From: Sphingomonas abietis
GTDB taxonomy: Bacteria; Pseudomonadota; Alphaproteobacteria; Sphingomonadales; Sphingomonadaceae
Reading direction: 5' to 3'
DNA length: 64,000 bases
Assembly: GCF_027625475.1 (NCBI RefSeq)
Contig: NZ_CP115174.1
Coordinates: 2,019,001 to 2,083,000, forward strand
Part shown: positions 47,287-57,400 of the stretch, one piece after another
Layout: each line of letters begins with the position of its first letter
How positions within the stretch are numbered: position 1 is the first letter of the stretch
The notes under the pieces: model-generated
Databases searched by the model: none
What the model saw: only the letters and a program-made list of their open reading frames with translations
Told to the model about the DNA's origin: nothing
Made by a program: the position numbers and the translations under genes

Positions 47287-49506
47287 ATGATCCAAAATGA
47301 CACAGACGCTGTTTCCCTCAAAAATCTGGAAGCACGGATGCGGGAAGTCGACAATTCCGATGAACCGGCCAAGGAAACCCTCTTCATCTCGGAAATCATA
47401 GCGAAGTCTCGGGCGCCTCATGATGACAAGAGCGTCTTACCTTCGGCAAGCGAACAAAAGCGAAATGCACCCGCCGCGCTGTCAGTGGGGAACGATCGAT
47501 ATCGCGCCCTGTTGGAGGCCCTGGACGACGGCTTCTGCATTATCGAGTTCATAGACGGTCCGCATGGTCCGCTCAGCGACTATGTGCATGTCGAAGCGAA
47601 TTCCGGCTATGAGCGGCATACCGGCATATCCGGCATCGTCGGCAAGCGGCTGCGCGAGATTGTAGGAGCCGAGGCCGAAGGGTGGCTTGCGATCTACAGT
47701 AGCGTCCTCAGGACAGGTGAGCCCGTACGTTTCGAAAGGGAATTCATCGCGGCGGGCCGGCCAATCGAGGTGTCCGCAGTGCGCCTCGGTTCTGCCGAAG
47801 CACGTCAGGTCGCAGTGTTGTTTCGCGACATCGGTTCTCGAGTGCGCGCAGAGGAAGCCCTGCGCGTCAGCGAAGCTATCGCAGTGGAGAACATGCAGCG
47901 GGTCCAGCTCGCCCTGTCCGCAGGTGCGATCATCGGGACTTGGTTCTGGGATCTTCCAACCGACAGGTTCAGGGTCGACGAAGCCTTCGCACGTACGTTT
48001 GGTCTTGATCCAGCGCTCGGGCGCGACGGCCTGAGCCTCGAGCAAGTCATATCAACCGTGCATCCCGACGATAAAGCGGGAGTTGTCCGCGCGATCGACG
48101 AGGCTATCACTCGCGGGGGCGCATATGCGCACCAATATCGCGTTCGCCGCTCAGATGGCTGGTATTACTGGATAGAGGCCAATGGCAAGGTCGAGCTCGG
48201 TCCGGACGGGAACGGCCTCAACTTCCCCGGTGTCCTTCTGAACATTCAGGAACGTCGAGAAGTGGAAGCGGAGCGTGACAGGGCGCTGATCGAACTGAGA
48301 GCGTTTAACGAAACGCTGGAAGATCGCGTCGCCGAGCGGACGGCCCAGCTCTTGGAAACGGAAGAGCAATTGCGTCAATCGCAGAAAATGGAGGCTGTCG
48401 GTCAGCTTACCGGAGGCGTAGCGCACGATTTCAACAACTTCCTGACCGTGATCCGAGGCTCGGTCGATCTGCTCCGTCGGCCGGATATTCCGGAAAGCCG
48501 GCGCAACCGCTACATTGAAGCAATCGCCGATACAGCGGATCGTGCCGCAAAACTCACGAGCCAATTGCTGTCTTTCGCACGTCGTCAGACGCTGAAGCCC
48601 GTAAAATTCAGCGTGGGAGCCAACCTCGGCGCCATTCGCGACATGATGGCAACGTTAGCAGGTCCGATGATCGATATAGTCATCGAACCGCCGCTGGAGA
48701 GTTGTTTCACCGAGGCCGACGCAAACCAGTTCGATACCGCAATCTTCAACATCGTTGCCAATGCCCGCGATGCGATGGCCGGTGCCGGCCAGCTAACAGT
48801 GCGCGTTACTGGTACCGACGGGATTCCGGCGGTCCGATCCCATCCGGCCAGACACGGTCATTTCGTGTGTATATCGCTATCAGACACGGGTTGCGGCATC
48901 TCTCCCCGCCAGTTGGAGCGCGTCTTCGAGCCGTTTTATACGACCAAGCCAGTGGGGCATGGAACGGGGTTGGGATTGAGTCATGTGTTCGGCTTCGTCA
49001 AGCAATCCGGAGGCGACATTCTCGTGGACAGCATAGTGGGGGAAGGTACTACCTTCCGACTCTTCCTACCTCGCTGCGCTGCTCCGTTAGAGCAGGACGT
49101 TACGGATGTCGAGAAACAACACGGCCTAAATACTTCGCCATCCGGCAGAATCCTAGTTGTTGAAGACAATGAGGACGTCGGTCGGTTCGTCACAGCCGCC
49201 CTGACAGAGCTTGGTTACGCCCCCACTTACGTTCGGGGCTCCGATCAAGCCCTTGAGGTTCTGGAGTCCGAAGGCGGCGCCTTCAATATGTTGTTATCAG
49301 ATGTGCTAATGCCGGGAATGAGCGGTATAGAGCTCGCTCACATCGTCCGTAAGAGATTTCCCGAAATTCCCATTCTCCTGGCTAGCGGATATAGCGAAGT
49401 TCTGGCTGCGGATGGGCTGCAAAGTTACGCATTTATTCAAAAGCCATACTCATTGGACAAACTCACCGAAATCCTGTCTGAAAATATAAAGAAAATAGCT
49501 ATTTGA
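47287..49506 (+). CDS. PAS-PAS hybrid histidine kinase with receiver
   Basis: A 739-residue soluble kinase. ATG 47287 follows GAAGGAA. An N-terminal linker leads to PAS 1 (ALLEALDDGFCIIEFIDGPH), PAS 2 (LALSAGAIIGTWFWDLPTDR), a coiled coil, HisKA with GGVAHDFNNFLTV, HATPase (NIVANARDAM, DTGCGISPRQ, GHGTGLGLSH) and a receiver with NMLLSDVLMPG and QKPY. It is the same architecture as the kinase at 31494-33476 and clearly a relative. Codon use near the 3' end is more AT-rich than in the neighbours. No response-regulator output gene is adjacent. Confidence 0.92.
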   Translation: MIQNDTDAVSLKNLEARMREVDNSDEPAKETLFISEIIAKSRAPHDDKSVLPSASEQKRNAPAALSVGNDRYRALLEALDDGFCIIEFIDGPHGPLSDYVHVEANSGYERHTGISGIVGKRLREIVGAEAEGWLAIYSSVLRTGEPVRFEREFIAAGRPIEVSAVRLGSAEARQVAVLFRDIGSRVRAEEALRVSEAIAVENMQRVQLALSAGAIIGTWFWDLPTDRFRVDEAFARTFGLDPALGRDGLSLEQVISTVHPDDKAGVVRAIDEAITRGGAYAHQYRVRRSDGWYYWIEANGKVELGPDGNGLNFPGVLLNIQERREVEAERDRALIELRAFNETLEDRVAERTAQLLETEEQLRQSQKMEAVGQLTGGVAHDFNNFLTVIRGSVDLLRRPDIPESRRNRYIEAIADTADRAAKLTSQLLSFARRQTLKPVKFSVGANLGAIRDMMATLAGPMIDIVIEPPLESCFTEADANQFDTAIFNIVANARDAMAGAGQLTVRVTGTDGIPAVRSHPARHGHFVCISLSDTGCGISPRQLERVFEPFYTTKPVGHGTGLGLSHVFGFVKQSGGDILVDSIVGEGTTFRLFLPRCAAPLEQDVTDVEKQHGLNTSPSGRILVVEDNEDVGRFVTAALTELGYAPTYVRGSDQALEVLESEGGAFNMLLSDVLMPGMSGIELAHIVRKRFPEIPILLASGYSEVLAADGLQSYAFIQKPYSLDKLTEILSENIKKIAI

Positions 49507-49609
49507 TATATTGGGTATATCGAATGAGTGCGGGCACAGCGGGTACCATTAACCCGCATTTCAGGCCGCAAGATAATCCCCGATATGAGCTGTCCGGCCG
49601 GATCAATCG

Positions 49610-51582
49610 TCATCTCATGCGGAGGTCATCACGGAATCGATCCAGCCATCGGGTCAGGCGCCCGAACGTCTCTGAACCTCGGCCCAAAAACTGTGCGAGG
49701 TCGCTTTCTGCATGTTCGCGCCTCGCGGACCTGGCCTCCGGTAGCGGCGGGAGGACGTGCGCGAAATATGTCTTGTCGAGCAGGCGGTGCAGGAGCCGCT
49801 CGCCCGGAAATGGCTCGCTGTTGTTCAGCGCGCGTGCGGCTTTCAGCAGCGTGCTGATATCATACTGCGTCGGACTGATGTCGGCCACCTGCTTGCGCAG
49901 GCCGAGGAGGGGATACACCGCCACGCGCGCCGTACGGATCGAACTTTCCATGGTGAAAATGATGTCGTTGCTGGTCTCGACAAACTGGCCGAGCAGGCCG
50001 AGGTTGGTACAGCCTTCGGGAACGACGTGCGGTCGATCGCCTGCCGCGCGCGGCATGAACTGTGCGGTGATGTAGGGCATCAGCGCCAGGCGCACTTTCG
50101 TGTTCGCTGCCACGGCCTCCAGTTGCCCGACGATCCCCAGATGATAGCAGAGTTCCGCCAGTATTTCCCTGCCGGTGCAGGCTGGCATCGGCTTCTTCAC
50201 ATGATTGCCTTCCCTGTCCATCAGGAGCGCATAGGCCCAGATCACCAGCACGTCCTCGGGCTGGGTCGGAAAATGCGGCTGGCGGTTGCAGGTGAAGCTC
50301 AGCACCCAGTTCGAGTCGGTGAAGGTAATGACGCCGCCCGTCACCGTCCGGCCGGAATAGGGATCGTTGACCGAAAGCGCCTTGAGCTTCTCAACCAGGG
50401 GGGAGGGCCTGCAGGTCAGCGTAACCGATTCCCACATCGAGCCATCGACGTTGCCGTAGAATTTTTCCGGTTTGCCGAAGATCGGGGATTTCCGCGCCAG
50501 ATTGCGCCACAGCGTCCAGTCGCTCTCTTCGCCTGGCTCGTGACGGCCACGCCTGAGCACCGGGGCGGTATCGAGATCGCCGTAAGCGGTGCCTTCCGTC
50601 ATCGAGCCTGTCAGAGCGAAAACCACATCGTCGGGACCGAGCGCGACGACTGTCTCCTTGCCATCGACGCTGGCACGCATGGCTGTGACGGTCCGTGCCC
50701 CGGCATCCGTCGCCATGTCCAGATCGTGGACCCGGGTGTTGAACTGCAACCTGACGCCCTTGTCGCGGAGCAGACGCATCAGCGGTACGACGAAACTGTC
50801 GAACTGGTTGTATTTCGGAAAGACCAGCGCCGACATGTCGGCCAGCCCGTCGATGGCATCGAGAAAACGATGCATGTAGAGCTTCATCTCGAGCAGGCTC
50901 TGCCAGTTCTCGAAGGCGAACATCGATCGCCAGAGATACCAGAAATTGGTCTCGAAAAAGCTTTTGCTGAAATATTCCTCGATGGTGACGTCGTCGAGGT
51001 CCTCCTTGCGCTTGAGCAGCAGTCGGATCAGCTCCCATTGGTGCGATTTCCGCAGACCGAGTGTCGAGAAGTCGCGGATCTGGCCCTGCTTGTGCAGGAG
51101 CCTGGATTTCGAAAAATTGGGATCGTTGTCGTTGATCAGCCGGTATTCGTCGAGAACGCTGTAGCCTGCCGGCAGTTCGAGGGCCGGCACGTCCTGAAAC
51201 AGGTCCCAGAAGTTGTCGTAGTTCCAGTTCATCTCCCGACCGCCGCGGATGATATACCCCTCGTCCGCATCTCCAGCGCCGTCGAGGGAGCCGCCCTCGA
51301 GGTCCAGCGCATCGAGCATGGTGATGTCTTCGCCCTTTATGCCGCCATCGCGGATCATGTAGAAGGCGGCCGCGAGCCCGGCGATACCACTGCGACGATC
51401 CACGCCTTGCGACCAGCGACCGGCTGGACGGGCACGGGGCGGTTACGCATATAGGGGCCGGTCATGTCCGGCGGTGGGAGCGTGTCACCCGCGCCTTTGT
51501 GCCAATAGGCGGCCGTGGCGTCAGCCTCGACCTTAAAGCTTGTTCGCGCAGTCTTCGGGTCGCGAGGTACGGTGTCGTTCAT
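49610..51582 (-). pseudogene. ohyA: Oleate hydratase gene with a single frameshift
   Basis: Two overlapping frames make one oleate hydratase (MCRA family, FAD-dependent; adds water to the cis-9 double bond of oleate to give 10-hydroxystearate). The N-terminal 61 codons from ATG 51582 (MNDTVPRDPKTARTSFKV ... RKAWIV) are followed by a lost base near 51399, after which the frame [16 protein letters not shown] continues to 49610 with [29 protein letters not shown] (in part) and the rest of the family. Restoring one G would recreate [15 protein letters not shown], the FAD-binding loop. Everything else looks intact, so this is a very recent mutation or a sequencing error. Confidence 0.88.
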
Positions 51583-52153
51583 GACGATCTATCCTGCTGC
51601 AGAGCCGATCCACAGCCCTTTATCTATACCTGCCGTGATATCCAAGAAGCCCGGCATACGTGATGGCCGTGAACACCGCCTGCTGTGGACCCGCCGGCAA
51701 TGCACGCGCCGCACGCGGATATACGGTTAGCCATCGCCGACCTCCGTAGCGTTCGGATGCGTACCTGCTTCTATCGGGGTGCCCGCATCGGAGCCTGAAC
51801 GGCCGGCCGCATCCTGGATGTCGGTGAATCAAACTTGTCGGTTCGAGAATCCGGTTGTAATGCACGCTATCACGAAGCCGCTTGCTCGGAGTCGCTTTCA
51901 GTCTGAGCCCAAGCGAGCGGATATTCGATCGGGTATGCGGTCCATAGAGGCCCGCCGGCTCGAAACCGGAGCGGCTTAGTGTGGATCGGCACCGAAAGCG
52001 GGCTTTGTCTCCGAACGATGAACTACTCACGAAACTTTCGAAAGGGCGGGTTGTGACGGCGTCTCGATCGGCGCCGATTAAACCCGTATCAGCTTCGGCG
52101 CAGATTCAAAGGCTTGGCAGGAATCTGCCGTAACCGGGGCAGATTTCCGGGCG
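51583..52153. other. Gap upstream of oleate hydratase
   Basis: 571 bp with no recognised gene. It should hold the oleate hydratase promoter (minus strand). A 136-codon minus-strand frame (51620-52030) has no family features. Confidence 0.4.
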
Positions 52154-52880
52154 TCAGCCAGCGGCTTGTGCGATGAGACCCGCGAGGCTGGGAACGGGTA
52201 GGACGCCCGGGACATGGAAGCGGTTACCGAGGAAGCGGTAATAAGAGACGCCGAGCTTGGCGCATGTTTTCATGAGGTCGAGCATGGTGTCGCGGGCAAT
52301 CTTTCCCGCTTCGCCGACGGTGCCGCCGGAAATTTTTCGCTTAGTGACAAGTGCGCGGATGTCATTCTGCGAGCCGTTCGTATGGAGGGGGTCTCGGGCC
52401 TTTCGAGGACGCTTAACGGTGTGGATTTCCGGTGGCGGAGCCGCCTGAGCAGGCGGTCGAGCATCGATAGCCGGTCGACCTGGTGAAAATCCTGTCGAAG
52501 CGAGCATGCAACGCTCTTGCGCGTTTGGGATCGGGTTCTCGTTGGTAAGCCTTGAGATCGGCGTAGAGCCACCAGATCAGGCTTCGCTTGAGATCGACCG
52601 CACGGCGATCCCGCTGGCGCCTCGACCTTGAGTTTCACCTCCGAGGTGACAGCCAGCTTCTCCTTGACCGAACCGCGTCGCTCCTTGCCGGCTTTCGCGC
52701 GCTTCAACCGAGACGTCGCCTTCTCCATACCTGACGGCTTGGTCTTGAACTCCGGACGCGGCGGATGCCCCTTCAGCCGCGCAATCTCGTCCTCCAGATC
52801 CTGATTTTCGGCTCTCAATTCCGCATTCTCAGCGGTCAGACGATCAACCGTTCCTCGAGCCGATCGCACCGCTCAAACCA
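52154..52880 (-). mobile_element. IS66-like transposase remnant
   Basis: Minus-strand fragments of one transposase in different frames. The N-terminal part has a coiled coil (RLTAENAELRAENQDLEDEI), then SGMEKATSRLKRAK and VTSEVKLKVEAPAGS. A large internal deletion follows, then the C-terminal part with NGSQNDIRALVTKRKISGGT and RDTMLDLMKTCAKLGVSYYR. The DDE core is missing. No ends were identified. It lies 200 bp from the nickel transporter and marks the border between decayed sequence and the coo region. Confidence 0.7.
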
Positions 52881-53092
52881 GCGCCTAAACAACACGACGC
52901 AGATCTAATCCGATGGATCGTCCGGTTCATGAACGCCAAGAGTCATCCATAGGATGAATCGCGTCGCCCCGCGTTTGAAAACCCCTCCGCCCGGAAATCT
53001 GCTTCGGTTACGAATCTGCTGGGTTCCGTTTTCGAGGCCGACTCAGCGTGAGATGCCAATACCGATTCGGCCCGACGCCTCGCGCGCGCGTC

Positions 53093-54166
53093 CTATTGTA
53101 TCAGGCAAGACGGTGATTTCTTGGGACTGACGCGGTAGGTGAGCGCCGAGACTGCCCAACTCAGAACGAACAGCGTGACAATCGCCAACCCCATCGTGCC
53201 AATCCGTTGGGAAACGCCATCGATCCAGTTCCGGCCTTCTCCGGAAAAACCAAAGCGATCTGCAAGAAGCCCCGCTGCCTCGGTCCCGCCGACCACGATT
53301 GCGATCACCACCGAAAGGAAGGTCATCGTCAGGTTGTAATAGAGCTTGCGGACCGGCTTGACGAAAGCCCAGCCATAGGCACCCACCATAAGGACGCTGT
53401 CGGTGGCGTCGACAAGCGACATCCCTGCGGTGAATAGCGCTGGAAAAATCAGGATCGTCCAGAAGGGCGCCCCGTGGGAGGCCTGGGCAGCGGAAATGCC
53501 GAGCAGACCGATTTCAGACGCGGTGTCGAAGCCCAGTCCGAACAGGAAGCCGAGAGGGTACATGTGCCAGCTCGCGCCGATCAGCCGGTAGAGCGGATTG
53601 AGGACCCGCGACAGCAACCCCCGGCCTGACAGGAGGGCGTCCAGACTGTCATCCAGATGCTCCTCGCCCGCGCGAACGCGTTGGATGGTGCGCCAGATCG
53701 CGACGAGGATCGTAAGGTTGATCGCGGCGACGGCGAGCAGGAATGTCGCTGAAATCGCGGTGCCGAAGGTTGCCCCGATTGCTTGCAGCCCGGCGAGCCG
53801 ATGATGAAGCAGGTTCCCGACCATTGCCAGTCCCACGCAGGCGAGAACCACGACCGTCGAGTGGCCGAGGGAGAAGAAGAGGCCCGTACTCAGCGCGCTC
53901 TTGCGCTCCTGCATGAGCTTGCGGGTGACGTTGTCGATGGCGGCGATATGGTCCGCATCGACCGCATGCCGAAGGCCCAAGCTGTACGCCAGCGTGGCGG
54001 TACCGATAAGTACCGGCTGATGCCGGAACGTCGCCAGCGCCCAAATCCAGACCAGCAGATTGGCAGCGATCAGGCCACAATACATTGCCACGATGCGGGG
54101 GAAGAGAGAGCTTTTCCGATTACCGGAATCCGCATTCTCCCGGGTAGCGTCGCCCTTGTTCGCCAT
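53093..54166 (-). CDS. NiCoT family nickel/cobalt permease
   Basis: A 357-residue permease with eight predicted membrane segments. The family signature RHAVDADHIAAIDN is at residues 66-79, followed by FSLGHSTVVV and LFGLGFDTASEIGLL. The start is ATG 54166 with AGGTGA upstream; the frame is open further to 54370 but that part is not protein-like. It imports Ni2+ (or Co2+) across the inner membrane. It is divergent from cooM with ~300 bp between; CooS and CooH both need nickel, so it most likely feeds their maturation (inference from context). Metal preference cannot be read from sequence. Confidence 0.9.
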   Translation of the reverse strand: MANKGDATRENADSGNRKSSLFPRIVAMYCGLIAANLLVWIWALATFRHQPVLIGTATLAYSLGLRHAVDADHIAAIDNVTRKLMQERKSALSTGLFFSLGHSTVVVLACVGLAMVGNLLHHRLAGLQAIGATFGTAISATFLLAVAAINLTILVAIWRTIQRVRAGEEHLDDSLDALLSGRGLLSRVLNPLYRLIGASWHMYPLGFLFGLGFDTASEIGLLGISAAQASHGAPFWTILIFPALFTAGMSLVDATDSVLMVGAYGWAFVKPVRKLYYNLTMTFLSVVIAIVVGGTEAAGLLADRFGFSGEGRNWIDGVSQRIGTMGLAIVTLFVLSWAVSALTYRVSPKKSPSCLIQ

Positions 54167-54465
54167 CGCCGTCACCTGAACTCCTTGCTCCCGCAACCCG
54201 CAGAACCAGAACAGGGCGTCAAGGCGATATGCCGGTCTGCCTGGCGGTGCTGTCTGTCGATATGCGCCTGATGCAATGGCCGACCCGTTTGTCCTATCCG
54301 GGATTCCCCTAAGAGACGCGAGACATCGGATGTGGGATCGCCCGGGCTCATGGCTCGCGCTTTTGACCATTCCCGCCCGAAGCGGACCTGCGTTCTGGGC
54401 GTGGGCTGTCCTTGCGGCGGGTGTGGAACGTCGATCGCGGGGCAGTGCACGTTAGGGTATTCTGC
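54167..54465. promoter_or_regulatory. Divergent control region of the nickel permease and coo operon
   Basis: 299 bp that must hold promoters for both directions. A perfect 11-bp palindrome ACATC-G-GATGT is at 54323-54333. I found no good match to the CooA site pattern (TGTCA-N6-CGACA) or to an FNR box (TTGAT-N4-ATCAA). TTAGGG at 54452-54457 is a possible ribosome-binding site for a GTG start at 54466. Confidence 0.4.
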
Positions 54466-57400
54466 GTGACCAATATGTCGGCGCTTGCATGGCTGGGCCT
54501 GATTCTGGTGATCGCAGGCGAGAGCCTGGCGTTGCTGACTTGCCGCGACATCAGGAGGATGCTGGCTTTCTCGACGGTATCCGAGTTCGGTTACGTCCTG
54601 ATGGGATGGGGTACGGGCACCGCCATCGGCGAGAGCGGGGCGATCATGCACCTGTTCTATCAACTGGTCATGCGAGGGCTGGTGTTTCTCAGCGCGGCGC
54701 GGCTGGTGCGGCGCGCCGGCTCGTCGCGGACGGCGGACTTGATCGGGAGCTATCAGGCGGCGCCGCTCACATCCTTGCTGTTTGCGTTCGGCATGTTCTC
54801 GGTCATGGGCCTTTCGCCCTTCAAAGGCTCCTTCTCCAAGTTCGTCGTGCTTTATGCCGGTATCGAGAGCGGCAGCTGGATCATCGCGGTGGCTGGGACC
54901 ATCGGCAGCATCATCGCCGCAATCTATTTCCTGTTCGCCGTGCAGACCGTGTGCCTAGCGCGGCCGAAAGCCGGCGATGCCGTTTCGGCCGCGCCGCTGC
55001 GTTTTGGTATCGATGGCGTAGCGATGGTCGCGCTGGCGGCCGTCACGATCGTCATGAGCCTCGATCCGGCGCCGTTCCTGGCCGTTTCGGCGCATCTCGC
55101 CGGGGTTGCCGACATTTCCCGTTTCCCGGAGTTCGAGTCGGCGTGGAGCCGCGTCATCATCCTGCCGAGCGCGGGGGCCTTCATCGTCTTCGCTGCCGGA
55201 CGGCTCTCAGCGCGATTGCAGGAGGGCGCAGCGGTGCTTCTGGCGGTGGCGACCCTCGCGCTTGTCGCGATCGGATACCATGCTGGCGATCTCGGTGACT
55301 TTTTCGCCCTGCTGTTCGCGGTTGGCGGGCTGGCCGTCGTCGTTTATTCGACGGCTGCGATGCGCGGCTCGGCCGCTCCCGGGCGCTATTATTTCTTCGT
55401 GTTCCAGATGCTGGGTGCGCTGATCGGCGTCGCCACTTCGCACCATCTCGGCAATTTCTATCTGTTCTGGGAGCTGATGACCTGGGCGTCCTATCTGCTG
55501 GTGGTCCAGGACCAGACCGAGGACGCGCTGAAGGCGGGCGCGCGCTACTTCCTCATCTGTACGTCGGGCGCCTATGTGATGCATTTTGGCATCCTGCTGC
55601 TGCACGCCTACGCCGGCACTTTCGATATGGGCCGGATTGCCGCGATGGCCGGGAGCCTCCCGCCGGCCGCCCTGCTGCTAATTGTCATGACCTTCATGGT
55701 CGCATTCATCGCCAAGACCGGCCTGTTCCCGCTCCATTTCTGGGTGCCACCGGCCGAGCGCGAGGCGCCATCGGCCATTTCCGCGCCGATGTCTGCGCTG
55801 TTGGCTGCGGCCGGCCTATTCGGCGTCATGCGGGTTCTGTTTACGCTTTTCGGCGGCGTGTTGCCGCCGGCCGGCTGGGGGCTGGCCGGTCTCGGAATGC
55901 CCGAGTTGACGCTGGTCGTCCTGGGCGGCGTCACCCTGCTGGTCGGCGAAATCGGTGCTTACCGGCAGAGCGATATCAAGCGGATGCTGGCCTATTCGAC
56001 GATCGCGCAGATGGGCGAGGTCGCAATGATGCTAGGCATCGGCACCTCGCTGGCGCTGGCGGGCGCACTGATGCATGTCGTCAACCACGCGCTGATGAAG
56101 TCGGTGCTGTTCTTTTGCGTCGGCGCTCTTGCGCTCCGCACCTGCGCCCGGACGCTCGACGATCTGCGCGGCCTCGGTAAGGCGATGCCGCTGACGGCCT
56201 TCCCGATGGCGATCGCGATCCTCGCGATCATGGCCCTGCCGCCCTTTGGCGGCTTCGTCGGCAAGTTCCTGATGATCTATGCGGCCGTGCAGGCGGGCCA
56301 GATCCTCGTCGCCGTGGTGATGCTCACCGGCGGCGTGATTGCCGCGATGTATTATGCGCGTATCCTGCGCACCCTCTTTTTCGAGCGCTACCAAGGCCCT
56401 CCCGTCGCCGAGGCTCCCGCGGCCATGCAGGCGGTGAGCGCTATCCTTGCCCTGCTGGTGACGATGAACGGTCTCTATCCGGCAGGCGTGCTCGGATTCG
56501 TGTCCCCCGTCGCCGACGCCTTGGCAGCTCAGCGCGGCCTCGCGCTGATCGCTCTGCCTCCGCTCGCGATGCACTGGTCGCTGGCGGCGCTGATCGCAGC
56601 GATGGGGTCGATCGCGGTGTTCGCGATCGGCCGGCGCTCGGCGATGCGGGCCGGAATGACTGCGGTGGTGACTATGGCGCTCGCGCTGGCCGGCGTGCTA
56701 TTCGAGGCCGGGCGCTATGATCTCCTATCCTTCTGGTTCGCCGCGCTGATCGCGGGCGTCGGCTTGCTTAATATGGCCTATTCCTCTGGCTATATGGCGC
56801 ATGAGCATGCGCCGAACCGCTACTTTTTCTTCTTCACGATGATGATCGGCGGGCTGCTCGGCCTAACCGCCGCACGCAATCTGTTCGATTTCTTTGCCTT
56901 CTGGGAACTGATGAGCAGCTGGACCCTGTATCTCGTCACAATCCACGAAGAGAGCGACGAGGCGCTGCGCGAAGGCTATAAATATTTTATCTTCAATTTC
57001 GTTGGCGCGAGCTTCCTGTTCCTGGGGCTGACGCTGCTGGCGGCGGAGGCGCACAGCTTCGCGCTGGCCGATCTGGCCCATGCCGCCGCATCGATCCCGG
57101 CGGCGGCCCTGTGGTCGACGTTGGCGCTGATCTTTCTAGGCCTCCTGATGAAGGCGGCGCAGCTACCGATCCGCATCGACGTCCAGATGCATCCCGTGCC
57201 CGCGCCGACCCCGGTGAGCGGCTACATCTCCGCCGTGCTGCTCAAGGCGGGCCCGTGGGGCGTGCTCAAGGTCTTCGTCCTGCTCGGCGCGGCGGCCACC
57301 TTCGCGCGGCTGCGCCACGATCTGCCATGGGCGCCGGACCTGATGCGCGTCACATCGATCGTCGCCGCGATCACGATCCTCTACGCCGGCGCCAAGGCGA

